Below are positions 11,157 to 21,968 of a DNA stretch of 64,000 nucleotides, in pieces. The stretch lies in contig OZ020518.1 in assembly GCA_963971425.1 (NCBI GenBank), positions 17,674,990 through 17,738,989 on the forward strand. Direction: 5' to 3'. The notes under the pieces are model-generated. The model saw nothing but the letters and a program-made list of their open reading frames with translations. It was not told the origin of the DNA and ran no database searches. This DNA is from Bryoerythrophyllum caledonicum. Taxonomy: Eukaryota; Streptophyta; Bryopsida; Pottiales; Pottiaceae. Numbering within the stretch: the first letter of the stretch is position 1; each line of letters opens with the position of its first letter. The position numbers were made by a program, and so were the translations under genes.

Positions 11157-11356
11157 NNNNNNNNNNNNNNNNNNNNNNNNNNNNNNNNNNNNNNNNNNNN
11201 NNNNNNNNNNNNNNNNNNNNNNNNNNNNNNNNNNNNNNNNNNNNNNNNNNNNNNNNNNNNNNNNNNNNNNNNNNNNNNNNNNNNNNNNNNNNNNNNNNNN
11301 NNNNNNNNNNNNNNNNNNNNNNNNNNNNNNNNNNNNNNNNNNNNNNNNNNNNNNNN
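11157..11356. other. Assembly gap of exactly 200 N
   Basis: A run of 200 undetermined bases, probably a placeholder of fixed length, inside the CpG-rich array. Any gene model crossing it is unreliable. Confidence 0.99.
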
Positions 11357-11522
11357 CCAACACGGTATGCGTCCGGTCCTCCCTGTATGCGCTCGGCCCC
11401 TTCAGTGCGCGCCCGGCCCTAAACCGTTCGCGCTCGGCCCCTTCAGTATGTGCCCGGCCCATCTCCGTACGCGCCCGCCCCCTTCACGCGCCCGCCCCTC
11501 TGTCTGCACGCGCGCGGCCCCG
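11357..11522. repeat. CpG-rich minisatellite array 5, inverted orientation
   Basis: The same unit as array 4, but reading GGGGCCGAGCGCG on the minus strand (plus strand CGCGCTCGGCCCC, CGCGCCCGGCCC). So the array flips direction across the gap. Confidence 0.8.
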
Positions 11523-11585
11523 TTGATGACGTGTCAGCCACGTAGTCGCCTTCGTGGCACTGGGTAAATTGATTTACCTCGAGTC

Positions 11586-14225
11586 ATGGTCAAACCAGGG
11601 TTGACCCTTACCGGACGGACAACAGCCTCTACCGGACGGACAGCCGGACGGACGGACACTACCGGACGAACGGACGGCCGAACAACCCTGGATTGGCCAG
11701 ATTCAGATCGAGATCATCATTTGTCTCAATTTTTGACAGCGTTTGTAGCCAATAATGGAAGAACTGAAGATATATGGCTGAGATGGTTTCCTGCCACGTT
11801 AAAGGATACGGCATTTGAATGGTATAATCGTCAAACAGTTGGTCAATTTCCGAATTGGGAAGCTTTAAAAAACGCTTTTCTAACACATTTTAGGCCAATT
11901 GGATTTGAAAATTGTCTTCGAGAAAGTTTAATGACAAGCATAATGTTTTTAGGTGAACTAGTTCACTCTTATTATGGGAGAGTTGCAGATATACTTCGCA
12001 AATGGCCGAATAATCAAATGCCTGAGTCATTTATATTGTCAATAATAACGAATGGTTTGAATCCACAGGAATTGAAAATGTTTGTAAAGGAGGCTCAACC
12101 AGCCAGCGTAGAAGCATCTTTAGAACGTGCAAAGATATGGGAAGAATGTCATTGTGATCAATTGTTACATGTAGGCCCTACGTTGATTTCCAATTCGGTG
12201 AATCCACAGGTACAAAAAGGAAATACATTAATAGGAAGTTATCCATGGGTTGTGAATGCGGCACAAGGGGCTACCAATTTGCAAGGAGTGATCAATGCGA
12301 CACCGTTGCAATCAGTACCGCCTACAGCAGTAGTGCCGTATACTGCGGCATTGACTTATCCCCCACATGAATTACCAATTTCAAATGCTGTACCAAATTC
12401 GAATGAGACGTTATTATTAAATCTTACAAAGAAAATGGAAGAATTGGCGGTTAATATGGCCAAAGAGAAAGAAAAACGGAAAAAGCCTACTAAGACAAGA
12501 CCCAATGTATGGTGTAATAATTGTAAAGGGCAGGGTCATTTTGATACGGAATGTCCGTCACCACGACAAACGGGAGTACAATGCAAGTGTTGCGGTGGAA
12601 AACATCCTACCGCTAAATGTTGGTATTTAAATGGTCAACCGCAATTTGGCCCTCAGACAATGATTCAACCGACTCAATGGGATGTTAATCAAGTGCAAAC
12701 TGGAAATATGGGAAATTGGGACGGTAATCGTTCCAATCGACAAAATAGAGGTGGTGGAAATTTTCAAAATCCAAATTTTAACCCAAATTATGGATCCAAT
12801 ATGCAAAATTGTAGCAACAACCAACAAGGCAATTTCCAAGCTATGCCAAATCAACAGTCCAATACAACATTTGTTGCGACTGGACAACCAGGATCTTTTA
12901 CTGAAGCTACATGGAATCAGCCTAGTCGATATATACCCGTTGAGACACCCCACATGCCAGGTGGTTCACGAAGAAAGGTAGTGCGTTGTTTTCGATGTCG
13001 GCAATTAGGACATTATGCCAGTGATTGCCCAAATCCAAAATTTGTAGAAGATTATGCCCCAGTTTGCGGAAATTGTAAGCAATCTGGTCACCAATATTTT
13101 CTATGTAATGCTCCATTCAATCCCAATAATAGGGATCGGCAGGTACCAACTACAGTACAAATTGTGGAAGAGAACCCTAAAACTAATCAGGAATCACCAG
13201 TGCATAGAGTAGAAGTGGTCCAAGCCGTACTTACAAGGAATCAGCAGAAAAATCTCGAACCAAGTCCAATATTGGAAATACCAATAGAGGAAGATCAACC
13301 AATTCCAATTCAGGATGACAAACCAATCTCACTAACAGGAGTGAATATTCATCCCAAACCAACCACTATATTGGGACGAACACCAATTCTCGAAAAACCA
13401 ATATTGTCCCAGTTGACAAACCAATCTTATGTATTGGAAGAACCAATGTTACGGGTTTCGCCGAAACCAGTTAAGGAACTAGTTCAAAAAATTGGAAAGA
13501 CCAATATACTGGTCATGGAAACCAAAATTGCAAAGAAGAAACGGGCATTGGGTATTACAACCAATTTAGAATCGTATGATATTTTAAAAGATTTAAGTAC
13601 AATTCAACCTACAATTTCCATGAAACAATTGTTGGCAATTGCATCGGATTGTCGTACTACATTAAACTTGTCGTTAATTCGACGCAGGTCTCGTAATAAG
13701 GAAATTAGAGAAGTCAGTTTGAATCCCGATCCAGGAGCTCCAACCATTGATGTTTCTATTGACGGTGTGCTAGTTCCAGGTGTACAAGTTGATGGTGGTT
13801 CTAGTGTAAATTTGATGAACGCTGAAACCATGGATGAATTGGGATTGGACCAATTGTTACCTACAACAGTAGTATTGCAAATGGCAGATTCCAGTCGAGT
13901 TAAACCTATGGGTACACTAAGGGGAATTGATACAGTTATTGCAGGCATTACTTACAAAATTGATTACATTGTATTCAGAGTGCAAAGTTCCATGTTGTCT
14001 TATCCAATTCTGTTGGGAAGGCCATGGTTATATCAAGCAAAAGCTCGTAATGATTGGGGTAGAGGCACATTGACAATTGGGGCCGGAAAAGATAAAATTG
14101 TGATTCAGATGTATCCAGTTCAATATCATGGGGAAACACAGGTTGCTAATTTTGAATTCACGTCCGACTGTGAAGATGAATCGTTATTCAAGAAGTTTTT
14201 AAAACTCCAAAGTGTCAATCCATGA
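11586..14225 (+). CDS. Gypsy Gag-protease polyprotein
   Basis: This frame codes for 879 residues, but the first 35 or so are GGAC-repeat translation; gag proper starts near 11695. The gag core has RWFPATLKDTAFEWYN and FPNWEALKNAFLTHFRP, as in plant gypsy capsids. Four Cys-rich knuckles follow: at about residues 310-323 (CNNCKGQGHFDTEC), about 332-345 (CKCCGGKHPTAKC, atypical spacing), about 467-480 (CFRCRQLGHYASDC) and about 493-506 (CGNCKQSGHQYFLC). A long Pro/Ile-rich linker precedes the aspartic protease, whose active-site region reads QVDGGSSVNLMN at about residue 735 (D-G-G rather than the usual D-T/S-G). The protein would package and process the element RNA. It ends at 14223-14225, just before the RT frame. 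Confidence 0.85.
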   Translation: MVKPGLTLTGRTTASTGRTAGRTDTTGRTDGRTTLDWPDSDRDHHLSQFLTAFVANNGRTEDIWLRWFPATLKDTAFEWYNRQTVGQFPNWEALKNAFLTHFRPIGFENCLRESLMTSIMFLGELVHSYYGRVADILRKWPNNQMPESFILSIITNGLNPQELKMFVKEAQPASVEASLERAKIWEECHCDQLLHVGPTLISNSVNPQVQKGNTLIGSYPWVVNAAQGATNLQGVINATPLQSVPPTAVVPYTAALTYPPHELPISNAVPNSNETLLLNLTKKMEELAVNMAKEKEKRKKPTKTRPNVWCNNCKGQGHFDTECPSPRQTGVQCKCCGGKHPTAKCWYLNGQPQFGPQTMIQPTQWDVNQVQTGNMGNWDGNRSNRQNRGGGNFQNPNFNPNYGSNMQNCSNNQQGNFQAMPNQQSNTTFVATGQPGSFTEATWNQPSRYIPVETPHMPGGSRRKVVRCFRCRQLGHYASDCPNPKFVEDYAPVCGNCKQSGHQYFLCNAPFNPNNRDRQVPTTVQIVEENPKTNQESPVHRVEVVQAVLTRNQQKNLEPSPILEIPIEEDQPIPIQDDKPISLTGVNIHPKPTTILGRTPILEKPILSQLTNQSYVLEEPMLRVSPKPVKELVQKIGKTNILVMETKIAKKKRALGITTNLESYDILKDLSTIQPTISMKQLLAIASDCRTTLNLSLIRRRSRNKEIREVSLNPDPGAPTIDVSIDGVLVPGVQVDGGSSVNLMNAETMDELGLDQLLPTTVVLQMADSSRVKPMGTLRGIDTVIAGITYKIDYIVFRVQSSMLSYPILLGRPWLYQAKARNDWGRGTLTIGAGKDKIVIQMYPVQYHGETQVANFEFTSDCEDESLFKKFLKLQSVNP
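11612..11690. repeat. CGGACGGAC microsatellite-like tract
   Basis: Multiple ACCGGACGGAC units lie between the CpG array and the start of recognisable gag. They code Gly-Arg-Thr repeats in the gag frame, probably without meaning. The normal 5' LTR and primer-binding site of the gypsy element are not seen to the left of it. Confidence 0.65.
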
Positions 14226-14344
14226 ATTTGGGTAATGAGATTGATCCCAAAAATATTCGAATTTATGATGGTATAACGGGTGAAGAGAAAGCTATTTGGC
14301 ATTCCTATTTTATGAGGCATAAATCAGCTTTGCCTAGTCATATG

Positions 14345-15129
14345 CGGATTTAAAGGGTATTCCAGCTGAAGTCTGTGAACATCGAATCATATTGGAAGAT
14401 AATGCTGTACCAATTCGTCAAAGGCAACACCGTCTCAATCCGAAATATTTGTTATTGGTCAAAGAAGAATTGGATAAGTTATTGAATGTGGGATTTATAT
14501 ACCCAGTACCCTATAGCGAATGGGTTTCACCAATTGTTATGGTTCCGAAGAAGAATGGGAAAATTCGTATTTGTCAAGACTTTCAGAAATTGAATGCGTC
14601 AACTAAGAAGGATTATTTTCCATTACCATTTACAGATAGTATATTAGATGCTGTAGCTGGACATGAATGTTACTCGTTTTTAGATGGATTTTCCGGTTAT
14701 AATCAGGTGAAAATTGCTAAAGAGGATCAATTGAAGACTACTTTTACAACGGATTGGGGAACATTTGCGTACAAAGTAATGCCATTTGGACTTTGTAATG
14801 CACCTGCCACATTTCAACGGGTGATGACACAAGCATTTCAAGAGTATTTGAGAATTTCTATGGAGATATTTTTAGATGATTTTTGTACGTTTAGTTCAAG
14901 AGCGAGACATTTGGAATGTTTGGGAAAGTGTTTAGAACAATGTGCAAAATATGGAATCTCTTTAAATACGGACAAATGTCAATTCGGGGTACCCTCTGGT
15001 AAATTATTGGGTCACATAGTTTCAACTGCTGGTATTGCTACGGACCCTAATAAAGTTAAGCTTATATTACCGCAACCGGATACAGTAACGGGAGTCCGTG
15101 GTTTTGTTGGCCATGTTAGTTATAATTGA
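14345..15129 (+). CDS. Gypsy reverse transcriptase fragment
   Basis: The frame becomes recognisable at about 14345 (ADLKGIPAEVCEHRIILE) and runs to a TGA at 15127-15129. RT blocks are in order: NPKYLLLVKEELDKLLNVGF, SPIVMVPKKNGKIRICQDF, FLDGFSGYNQVKI, MPFGLCNAPATFQRVM, and the catalytic box FLDDF (F/Y-x-D-D). The frame differs from gag-protease, and the Asp-Gly-type linker just upstream (IRIYDGITGEEKAIWHSYF) sits in a third state, so a frameshift lies between 14223 and about 14345. The enzyme copies element RNA to DNA; without recoding this copy would be non-functional. Confidence 0.85.
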
Positions 15130-16995
15130 AGATTTATCCATTCATTTGCAGTTATCTGCCAACCATTAACCAATCTTTTAAAGAAACCTCCAAACGATGG
15201 TACCAGTCCAATTTGGACTAAAGAATGCACCGTGGCTTTCGAAACGTTAAAACAAAAATTGGCAAGTGCACCAATTCTGGTGGCACCGTGCTGGAAAACC
15301 CCATTTCATGTTTATGTGGATGCGTCCAATGTAGCTATTGATTCTATTTTAAGCCAGAAAGATGTTAAGGGATTTGATCATCCAATTTACTATGCTAGTC
15401 GTCAATTGGTTGCCGCAGAACGCAATTACACTACGACTGAACGGGAAGCATTGGGAATGATTTATTCTGTACAAAAGTTTAGACATTATTTGCTTGGATA
15501 TAAATTTGTATTTCATGTGGACCATGATGCTCTCAAGTATATGATTAATAAACCTCAGTTGAGTGGTCGTATAGCAAGATGGGTGTTGTTATTACAAGAA
15601 TTTGATTTCACTATCAATGTAAGCCCTGGGAAGGCTCATGCCAATGTGGATCATTTATCCCATTTAACCAATGTATTGGGAAATGAACCAATTGATGATG
15701 CGTTACCTGATGCACAATTATTTGCAGTAGATGTAATTTCCGAGGAATATAGTGAGTTGATCCAGTATTTAACATTTCAAACGTTTCCTTCACATTTTAC
15801 GGAGAAACTTAAACGCCGTCTTATTTTAAAAAGTGCACCTTACACTATGATTGGAGAAGCTTTATATAAGCAAGGTAAGGATGGAATTTTACGCCGTTGT
15901 ATTTATCAACATGAAGTTTGTACTATATTAGAAGGCTGTCATTTGGATAGTTGTGGTGGACATTTTGCTGGAGACAGTACTGCACGGAAGGCTTTACAGG
16001 CTGGATATTGGTGGCCAACATTATTCGCGGATGCACACCAATTTGTAAGACGCTGTGATCCATGTCAGAGAATTGGACGGCCAACGGGTACTTCAGCCAT
16101 GCCATTAGTACCAATTCTTGCCCAAGCACCGTTTGAAAAATGGGGTATTGATTTTGTCGGCCCAATTGCACCTGCTTCTCGGATTGGACAAAAATGTTAT
16201 ATATTGGTAGCCATTGATTATGTTACAAAATGGGCTGAAGCTTCCGCCACAAAGACTGATAATGCAAGTACGGTTGCCACATTTTTATATGAAAATATTA
16301 TTACTCATTTTGGATGTCCAAAGGAATTGGTTAGTGATCGTGGGACTCATTTTATTAATAGTACAATTGAAGCATTAACAGCAAAATATGAGATTAAACA
16401 TCGAAAAACTACTCCGTATCATCCAAGAGCAAATGGACAAACAGAGAAGACCAATGGTATTTTATGCAAGATTTTAACGAAGACAATTTCAGGAGCGAGT
16501 ACAGATTGGGACACCAAATTGTTTGCTGCTCTATGGGCGTACCGTACTGCATATAAAATTACTACCAATGCTACACCTTTTCAATTAGTTTGTGGACAAG
16601 AAGCAATTTTACCAATAGAATTGGAAGTGCCCAGTTTACGAATTGCTATTGATAATCGATTAGGGGATTCCGAATCATTGGAGCACCGATTAATAAAATT
16701 GGAACAATTGGATGAAACTCGTGCGAATGCTTTATTTACAGTGGAAACTACTCAAAAGAGGCGAAAGAATTATTATGATAGTAAATTACGGCCAAAGTCT
16801 TTTATGCCCAATGATTTAGTATTACTTTATGATAGTCGTTTTAAAAAATTTCCAAGCAAATTTCAAGTTCGTTGGCATGGCCCATATCGCGTTATTGAAG
16901 GATTTTCCAATGGTTCAGTGCAATTGGAAGATTTTATGGGAACTAAATTTATTACTCGTATTAATGGCAATCGGTTACGGCTTTATAGTACGTAG
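15130..16995 (+). CDS. Gypsy RNase H and integrase
   Basis: Same frame as RT, directly after the TGA at 15127-15129 (SYN-stop-RFIHSF, where the family has an aromatic or Arg residue; TGG to TGA is likely). RNase H motifs: VYVDASNVAIDSIL, TTEREALGMIYSVQKFRHYL and FHVDHDALKYM. Integrase has the zinc-binding H2C2 set (HLDSCGGHFAGD, then CDPCQR), the catalytic triad WGIDFVGP, LVSDRGTHF and ANGQTEKTNG, and a C-terminal QVRWHGPYRVIEGF (GPY module). The 1764-base stretch from 15232 is free of stops. The product would remove RNA from hybrids and insert the DNA copy. Confidence 0.9.
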   Translation, partial: RFIHSFAVICQPLTNLLKKPPNDGTSPIWTKECTVAFETLKQKLASAPILVAPCWKTPFHVYVDASNVAIDSILSQKDVKGFDHPIYYASRQLVAAERNYTTTEREALGMIYSVQKFRHYLLGYKFVFHVDHDALKYMINKPQLSGRIARWVLLLQEFDFTINVSPGKAHANVDHLSHLTNVLGNEPIDDALPDAQLFAVDVISEEYSELIQYLTFQTFPSHFTEKLKRRLILKSAPYTMIGEALYKQGKDGILRRCIYQHEVCTILEGCHLDSCGGHFAGDSTARKALQAGYWWPTLFADAHQFVRRCDPCQRIGRPTGTSAMPLVPILAQAPFEKWGIDFVGPIAPASRIGQKCYILVAIDYVTKWAEASATKTDNASTVATFLYENIITHFGCPKELVSDRGTHFINSTIEALTAKYEIKHRKTTPYHPRANGQTEKTNGILCKILTKTISGASTDWDTKLFAALWAYRTAYKITTNATPFQLVCGQEAILPIELEVPSLRIAIDNRLGDSESLEHRLIKLEQLDETRANALFTVETTQKRRKNYYDSKLRPKSFMPNDLVLLYDSRFKKFPSKFQVRWHGPYRVIEGFSNGSVQLEDFMGTKFITRINGNRLRLYST

Positions 16996-17330
16996 TCAGA
17001 ATTGGACTTCAAATAATAATAGAACTTTAAAAACCCGAGACGGGTTTTGTTTAAAAAGGGAGGTAGGCAGTTTAGTTGTGATGATGGGTTAGTACGTGTG
17101 AGGTGAGTGAAAGAAGTGGTAATAATGAGAATTGAGACAGTTAGGGTAATGCAAGCTGTCACAGTTAATGGAGTAGGTCAGTTCATTATGAGGTATCGTA
17201 AGAGGGAAGAAGAAAGACTATAGTAGAAGCCAGAAGTGGGACTCTTGTAAACATTGTGTGTCAGCGTGAATTGTAGCGAGTTTGAGTTTTTGAGAGAATA
17301 GCTGAGTGCGTAAGCTTGTTTTTGTGAGTA

Positions 17331-18831
17331 ATGGCGATGGAGCGTAGCAAGAGACAGTCCAATAGGGAAGAGAGACAACGCAATGTGAGGCGCAAGGAAG
17401 ACTTGCCACCGTTAGAGTGTATTATCGTAACAAACATGGAGCCTATTTGGTTAGATGTGTGTTGGTCGAAGGAGAAGCAACAGTGTTTTCGTGAGGCACA
17501 CATGCACGGTTTCATTCGGTTGTCGCAGAACTTGCCACTGATTGACGTAGACTTGTTAGCGGAGTATTTGAAGAATTACGATCTTGCAAATGGGTCGAGT
17601 GTAGTGAAGGGGAAGATAATCGGTATAGACGAGACGGTGCTGAACAAGGTGTTGTATCTTCCGATGGGGGAGCTGCCGGTGTCTGGTGATTTGGAGTCGG
17701 ATTTCGTGCCTGGCAGTTACTTCAAGTCAGGAGAAAAAGCGTTCGAGAAGGGCCAAGGATGGAAGACTGGAAAAGCTCTTACGCCGGAGTTGGGAGAGTG
17801 GATGCGCTTTGTGTAGAAGAGGTTGGCGCTGAAACGACACACGACGTACATGGCGAAGAAGTTGCTGCTTTCGACGGTGGCGACGTTGGAAGGCATGGTG
17901 TTCAACTGGGCAGCGTATGTGGCGACAAGAATCCACGCGGAGTTGGAAGCCAAGAGGAAGATGGGGAAGGGCACCAGTAGGGTGTGAACAGCGTGAGATT
18001 GGGCCCCAGTTGCAAGAATTGGGTCGTCAATTGGGTAGCACGTCTACGGCAACCCCAGTTTCGGTAGAGCTGTATCAGAGAATTGGTCCATCAGGGAGTG
18101 AGCAGCAGACGGGAGGATTGAAGGAAGTAATTTTAGCTCAGCTCACCCAGTTACAGATAATAGTGACCAAACCGGATAGTGAGTCCCAATTGAAGAGAGA
18201 GTTGGAGCTAAGGATGGGAGAGATCGAGGGGTATAAGGTCAGAATTGGTGAATTGGAGAGGACGGTGGCGGAAGATACTCTCAAGGGTGGGAGATTGGAG
18301 AGCACTTTGAAGAAAAGGAAAGCAGAATGGGCTGAAGAGCGCCAGACACTCAAGTCCATGGAATTAATCAACGACCAGGAACGCAAGGCGCTCAAGGAGA
18401 AGTGGATGCAGGAGAAGAAGAAGGTGACCGATTTGGCGGTTGCAAGAGGAAAATCGGAGGCAAATTGGGAGGCATTGCGGGACCAGTTGCAGAAGGAGAA
18501 CAAAGAATTGAAGACGAAGGTAAATTCTTTGGAAGGAGCCATGGTCTGTGCGGTTCCTTCGCAGGAATTGGTTCTAGTATCAACCAATTCCGAGCCGGTA
18601 TCGACGCAGCACGCAGAATTGCAAAAGATATTGGAGGACAGGGAGAAGCAGATCACTCTTCTTGAAGCTCAGGTAAGAGTATTGGGTGAGCTGAATGAAG
18701 ATCTGACGGAGCAGTTACAAGGGGACCAGTCGAACACCGATGCGGATGAAGGTGATGAAGAGGAGGAGGTCAGGACGCCCAAGGATAAGTCTGGGACTTC
18801 GGACAACGCCAATACACCAATTGAAGTTTAG
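17331..18831 (+). pseudogene. Gypsy downstream accessory ORF (plant-transposon-protein-like, coiled coil), broken
   Basis: The first piece, 17331-17816 (ATG, 161 residues), is globular and has KVLYLPMGELPVSGDLE. A TAG at 17814-17816 interrupts it, but the same frame continues to about 17975 with RHTTYMAKKLLLSTVATLEG and FNWAAYVATRIHAEL. After a frameshift near 17975-17990 a third frame runs to 18831. It is a long charged coiled coil (for example KRELELRMGEIEGYKVRIGE) with an acidic tail (DADEGDEEEEV). Plant Athila/Tat elements often carry an extra ORF behind pol; I liken this to the putative plant transposon protein family, from memory only. Role unknown. A purine run at 17053-17066 (AAAAAGGGAGGTAG) could be a polypurine tract, but no LTR after it could be shown. 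Confidence 0.6.
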
Positions 18832-20134
18832 GAATTGGCTTTGTGTTTGCGAGGGCGCTGCATAGTTAGAAGTGGGACTATGTAGAATGTGTAATTAGTT
18901 TTTGTGTTCACATGCGGATTAGAATTGGTTAGTTTCGGAAGTTAGCAAGTTAGTTTTGTAGTTCAGTAGTAAGATTGGGAAGTTACATGAAGAGTTGGTT
19001 AAGAAGCGAAAACTCATGTGACGTTTGGAATCTGGAAGTTAGGTTCGGTTTTTGGATAAAGACTTTGTGGAAGATGGATTCGAGGCCAGACTGTGATAGT
19101 CGTAAGCCGGGGCAAGCTTGGTGCTACCTCTTTGTTTTCTTTGAATTTTCTATTTTCTTTTGTAGGATTGTGATTAAGATGAAGTATGAATGGAATTGGA
19201 CTTAAGAAAGTGTGATTATGTGATTGGAGTTGAAGTTTATGAGCATTGTATGAGAATTGTGAAAATAGAAAAGTTAGAGAAAGGAATTGTGAAAGTGAAG
19301 AGATTGTAATCTCTGTGAATGAATTGGTTATTGAAAGTGATTACGGTAAGATAATCACGTATTATTGAATTCATTATACTGTGATTACAGTGAAGAAAAG
19401 AAAAATTGACATGATTATGAGATCATGAAGGAAAGAGGATTGGAGAATATGTAGGTTTAGAATGATGCAAGAGAGAGTGATTGAGTGTTGATAATTGTTA
19501 AGAGAAGTTAGCAAGCAAGTGTGTAATCAATCGTGACAATAACATAGTGGCATTCATAGAAACAGTCTTTCCCCGCGAACGAATCCACCTATACTGATTT
19601 GGTGCTTTGGGTTTATTTCCAATCCTACCAAAACGATAACCACAGCCTAGCTTGGATGTACTGCATCTGTTACTCTAGCTCAGAAGTAGGTAGGTGGCCA
19701 GTTGGCTGCTTATTTTCATGCTCTCACTAGCAAGTGCCAAGCCGCAGCCGCCCGAACAGTTCAACGAGTTCAATGGGACTCGAACTCAGAATCAGTCGGC
19801 GGATAACAAACAAGTTCTAACAGCCAACCAAGTTTGCTACTTGGCGATTATCATCGAGCCCACAACAGTTTTATACTGCTACAGATAAATCGTTTATTTC
19901 TTAATGTGGCTTTACTGTGGATCATCTTTTTGATGGAAAGGCATCTATGGCTACTTAAATTTGCTTAACCGTTTACTAGTAAAAAAATATCATTGAGTTG
20001 ATGTTAGGGAAGGCAAGCTTCTTGATGAAGTTATTGAAAAACAGATAAAGAGTAGATGGTTGTTGTGCCTTATGCATTACTTCAGGTCATTGTTAGTTTA
20101 GATTGTATCTTCTTAGTTTCTATAGGTTGATGCT
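18832..20134. other. AT-rich spacer, no gene seen
   Basis: G/A-rich, low-complexity sequence after the gypsy accessory ORF, possibly the rest of that element's 3' region. About 19130-19165 has a T-rich stretch ending TTTTGTAG. No conserved coding signal was recognised. Confidence 0.4.
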
Positions 20135-20566
20135 ATGGCTTCACAAGACCCTGATGATTGAGAGTTTTCTTTAGCTCACTCACCGGATGATCCAATTCAA
20201 CTTTCTCAACCATCAATATCAAGGTGACGTGTGGGAGAGGAAGCAGGGCCTTCTAAGCGTCGTGTTCAACCACGTACCGCTTTTGATCCTCAACAAGTTC
20301 CTTTGACAAGTTTAAGAAGTTTACAACCGGAGGCAAGAACTTTAGTAATCGTCTTGGAGGCTGAAGCTGTGCTTATCGAAGGTCATCAAGTAGTGTTTGA
20401 AGGGTGTTTTCAAAACACTAATGAAAGTCAAATGGTGACCCGCTTGTCCAATGACTTTGGTCACCGTCTTTGGCTTCAAGGCCCGCTCAGCCACTTGGGT
20501 AGTGAAATGCGAGCAAGTTACATTGCTGCTATTCTTCGTGAGATTCTTGACTTTTTACATGTTTAA
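20135..20566 (+). pseudogene. Unrecognised ORF remnant with two in-frame TGA codons
   Basis: A frame opens with an ATG at 20135 (MASQDPDD), meets TGA at 20159-20161 and 20225-20227, then is open to a TAA at 20564-20566. The open part is rich in Leu and charged residues (PSKRRVQPRTAFDPQQVPLT and GSEMRASYIAAILREILDFL). I do not recognise it. It could be a decayed retroelement accessory protein or a chance ORF. A TATAG just upstream could be an acceptor site. Confidence 0.3.
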
Positions 20567-21420
20567 TCCATCTAGAGGCTGAATTTGAGTCCATTTGTTG
20601 TTATTTTTCTTTATATATTTGAAATTAGTTGTTGTTGTTGTTGAAGAAACCCGGTCTTTAGATTGATGACCAGGTAGTTAGTGTTTAAAAATGCAAAGAA
20701 TAGAAGGGATAGAGGGATGATAAGAGTTGATAAGAGGGAGAATTTAAGCAACCAATGGATTTTGAGATGTCTATGTGGCCTTTGAATGGGCTGAGATTAG
20801 TTGTGATTGGCTCCTTCCCCTATTTTGGGGGTTGGGTTTTTTCTTATCAAGGAGGGGCTGGACTGTGGGGGCTCTCTCTGGTTTTTTTTGTTTTAAATTA
20901 TTTTGGTCTTTGAGTATATGGTAGCCTTTGTTATTAGCTCTCTATGAAGCTATCACTCCGTCTTAGAATTAAAAGTATGAGTGAACGGCGCCTTATCGAA
21001 CACAAGGGAGTCTGTTGCCCCATGTTTTCATGAGCAATAGGTTTAAAGCTTTATAGCAAGTTGTACAAAGTATATCTATATGAAATGTTTGGTGAGTGTT
21101 TGTACCCTGTTAATAGCTTTTCAAAGAGCTATCTTATGCTCTATTTTGAGTTTTTTATAGTCATAGCACTAGTTTGAAAGAAGAGGGGTCAGCTGACTTG
21201 AGTTTTTGTAAGAAATAACTTTGATTGCACATAGCGGCTAGATAGATGAGTTTTTGGAAGTGAAATTTGGTGTACACGTGGTGTGTTTTAGTGGCTTTTC
21301 AAGTAGCCATAGCACGTCTCATTCCGAGTTTGTATGAAACCGTAGTGGTATTTTGAATTAGAAGGTTAATCAAGAGTTTAAAAGAGAGTTTGAGTTGGGT
21401 TATACTTAATGAGAGGTTAG
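20567..21420. other. Spacer, no gene seen
   Basis: T- and G-rich sequence with several recurring fragments of the type GCTATCACTCCGTCTTAG, AGCTATCTTATGCTC and GTAGCCATAGCACGTCTC. These suggest old imperfect duplications. No coding or RNA feature was recognised. Confidence 0.35.
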
Positions 21421-21489
21421 AGAAATGATTTCAAAGGGAGTAAGGGTATATAGGAGAAGGGTATGAAGTGGTTAGGATATGTAAGGGTA

Positions 21490-21735
21490 TGTGGGATTGA
21501 GGTTAATTAGGGAATTAATTATCTTAATCAAGGTTAATTGTGTTAAGTAAGATTAACTAGTCTAATTGTAATTAATAAGCTTAACTAAGATTAAGTGGAT
21601 TAATTAAGGTTAATTATATTATTTGAATATAATTATCTTAACTATTAATTAATTATTATTAAGTGAAATTAGTTAATTTAATCAGAGTTTATTTAAGGCT
21701 TGATTTAGATTAAGGATAATTAATGTTTTGAGTTA
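21490..21735. repeat. TTAAT/GGTTAATT low-complexity tract
   Basis: Repeated AAGGTTAATT, ATTAATTA and TTAACTA words dominate about 245 bp. There is no regular period, so it is low complexity rather than a clean satellite. Confidence 0.6.
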
Positions 21736-21968
21736 AGTTTTTGAGAGTCAAGTTCTACAAGACATCTGCATCATGTCTTATTATATGTACATCGAGTTTT
21801 ATTATACAAGTTGAAGATTGGAGGCCTTTCTCTTATGGTGAATGGCGACTTATAAGCTTATATGGACTTGGACACAAAATCATATGTTCTATATTCTTTC
21901 TTTTCCTCTCTAAACTAAGTGCAGCCAAGAACCCTGGGTTTTCTTGAAGCAAAGACTCTCTACACGAC

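Larger units (their letters stand above)
11690..18831 (+). mobile_element. Ty3/gypsy LTR retrotransposon, Athila/Tat-like, damaged, LTRs not found
   Basis: Order: gag with zinc knuckles, protease, reverse transcriptase, RNase H, integrase with a GPY-type C-terminus and no chromodomain, then a long accessory ORF. This order and the lack of a chromodomain fit the plant Athila/Tat side of Ty3/gypsy. The 5' end runs into a GGAC-rich tract, a CpG array and an assembly gap, and no LTR pair was recognised, so the borders are approximate. Breaks: a frameshift between protease and RT, a TGA at 15127-15129 replacing a Trp-like position, and a stop plus frameshift in the accessory ORF. The copy is recognisable throughout, so it is probably not very old. 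Confidence 0.8.

Noticed and set aside
10906-11526. ORFs that cross the N gap
   Set aside because: They include 200 undetermined bases and repeat DNA.
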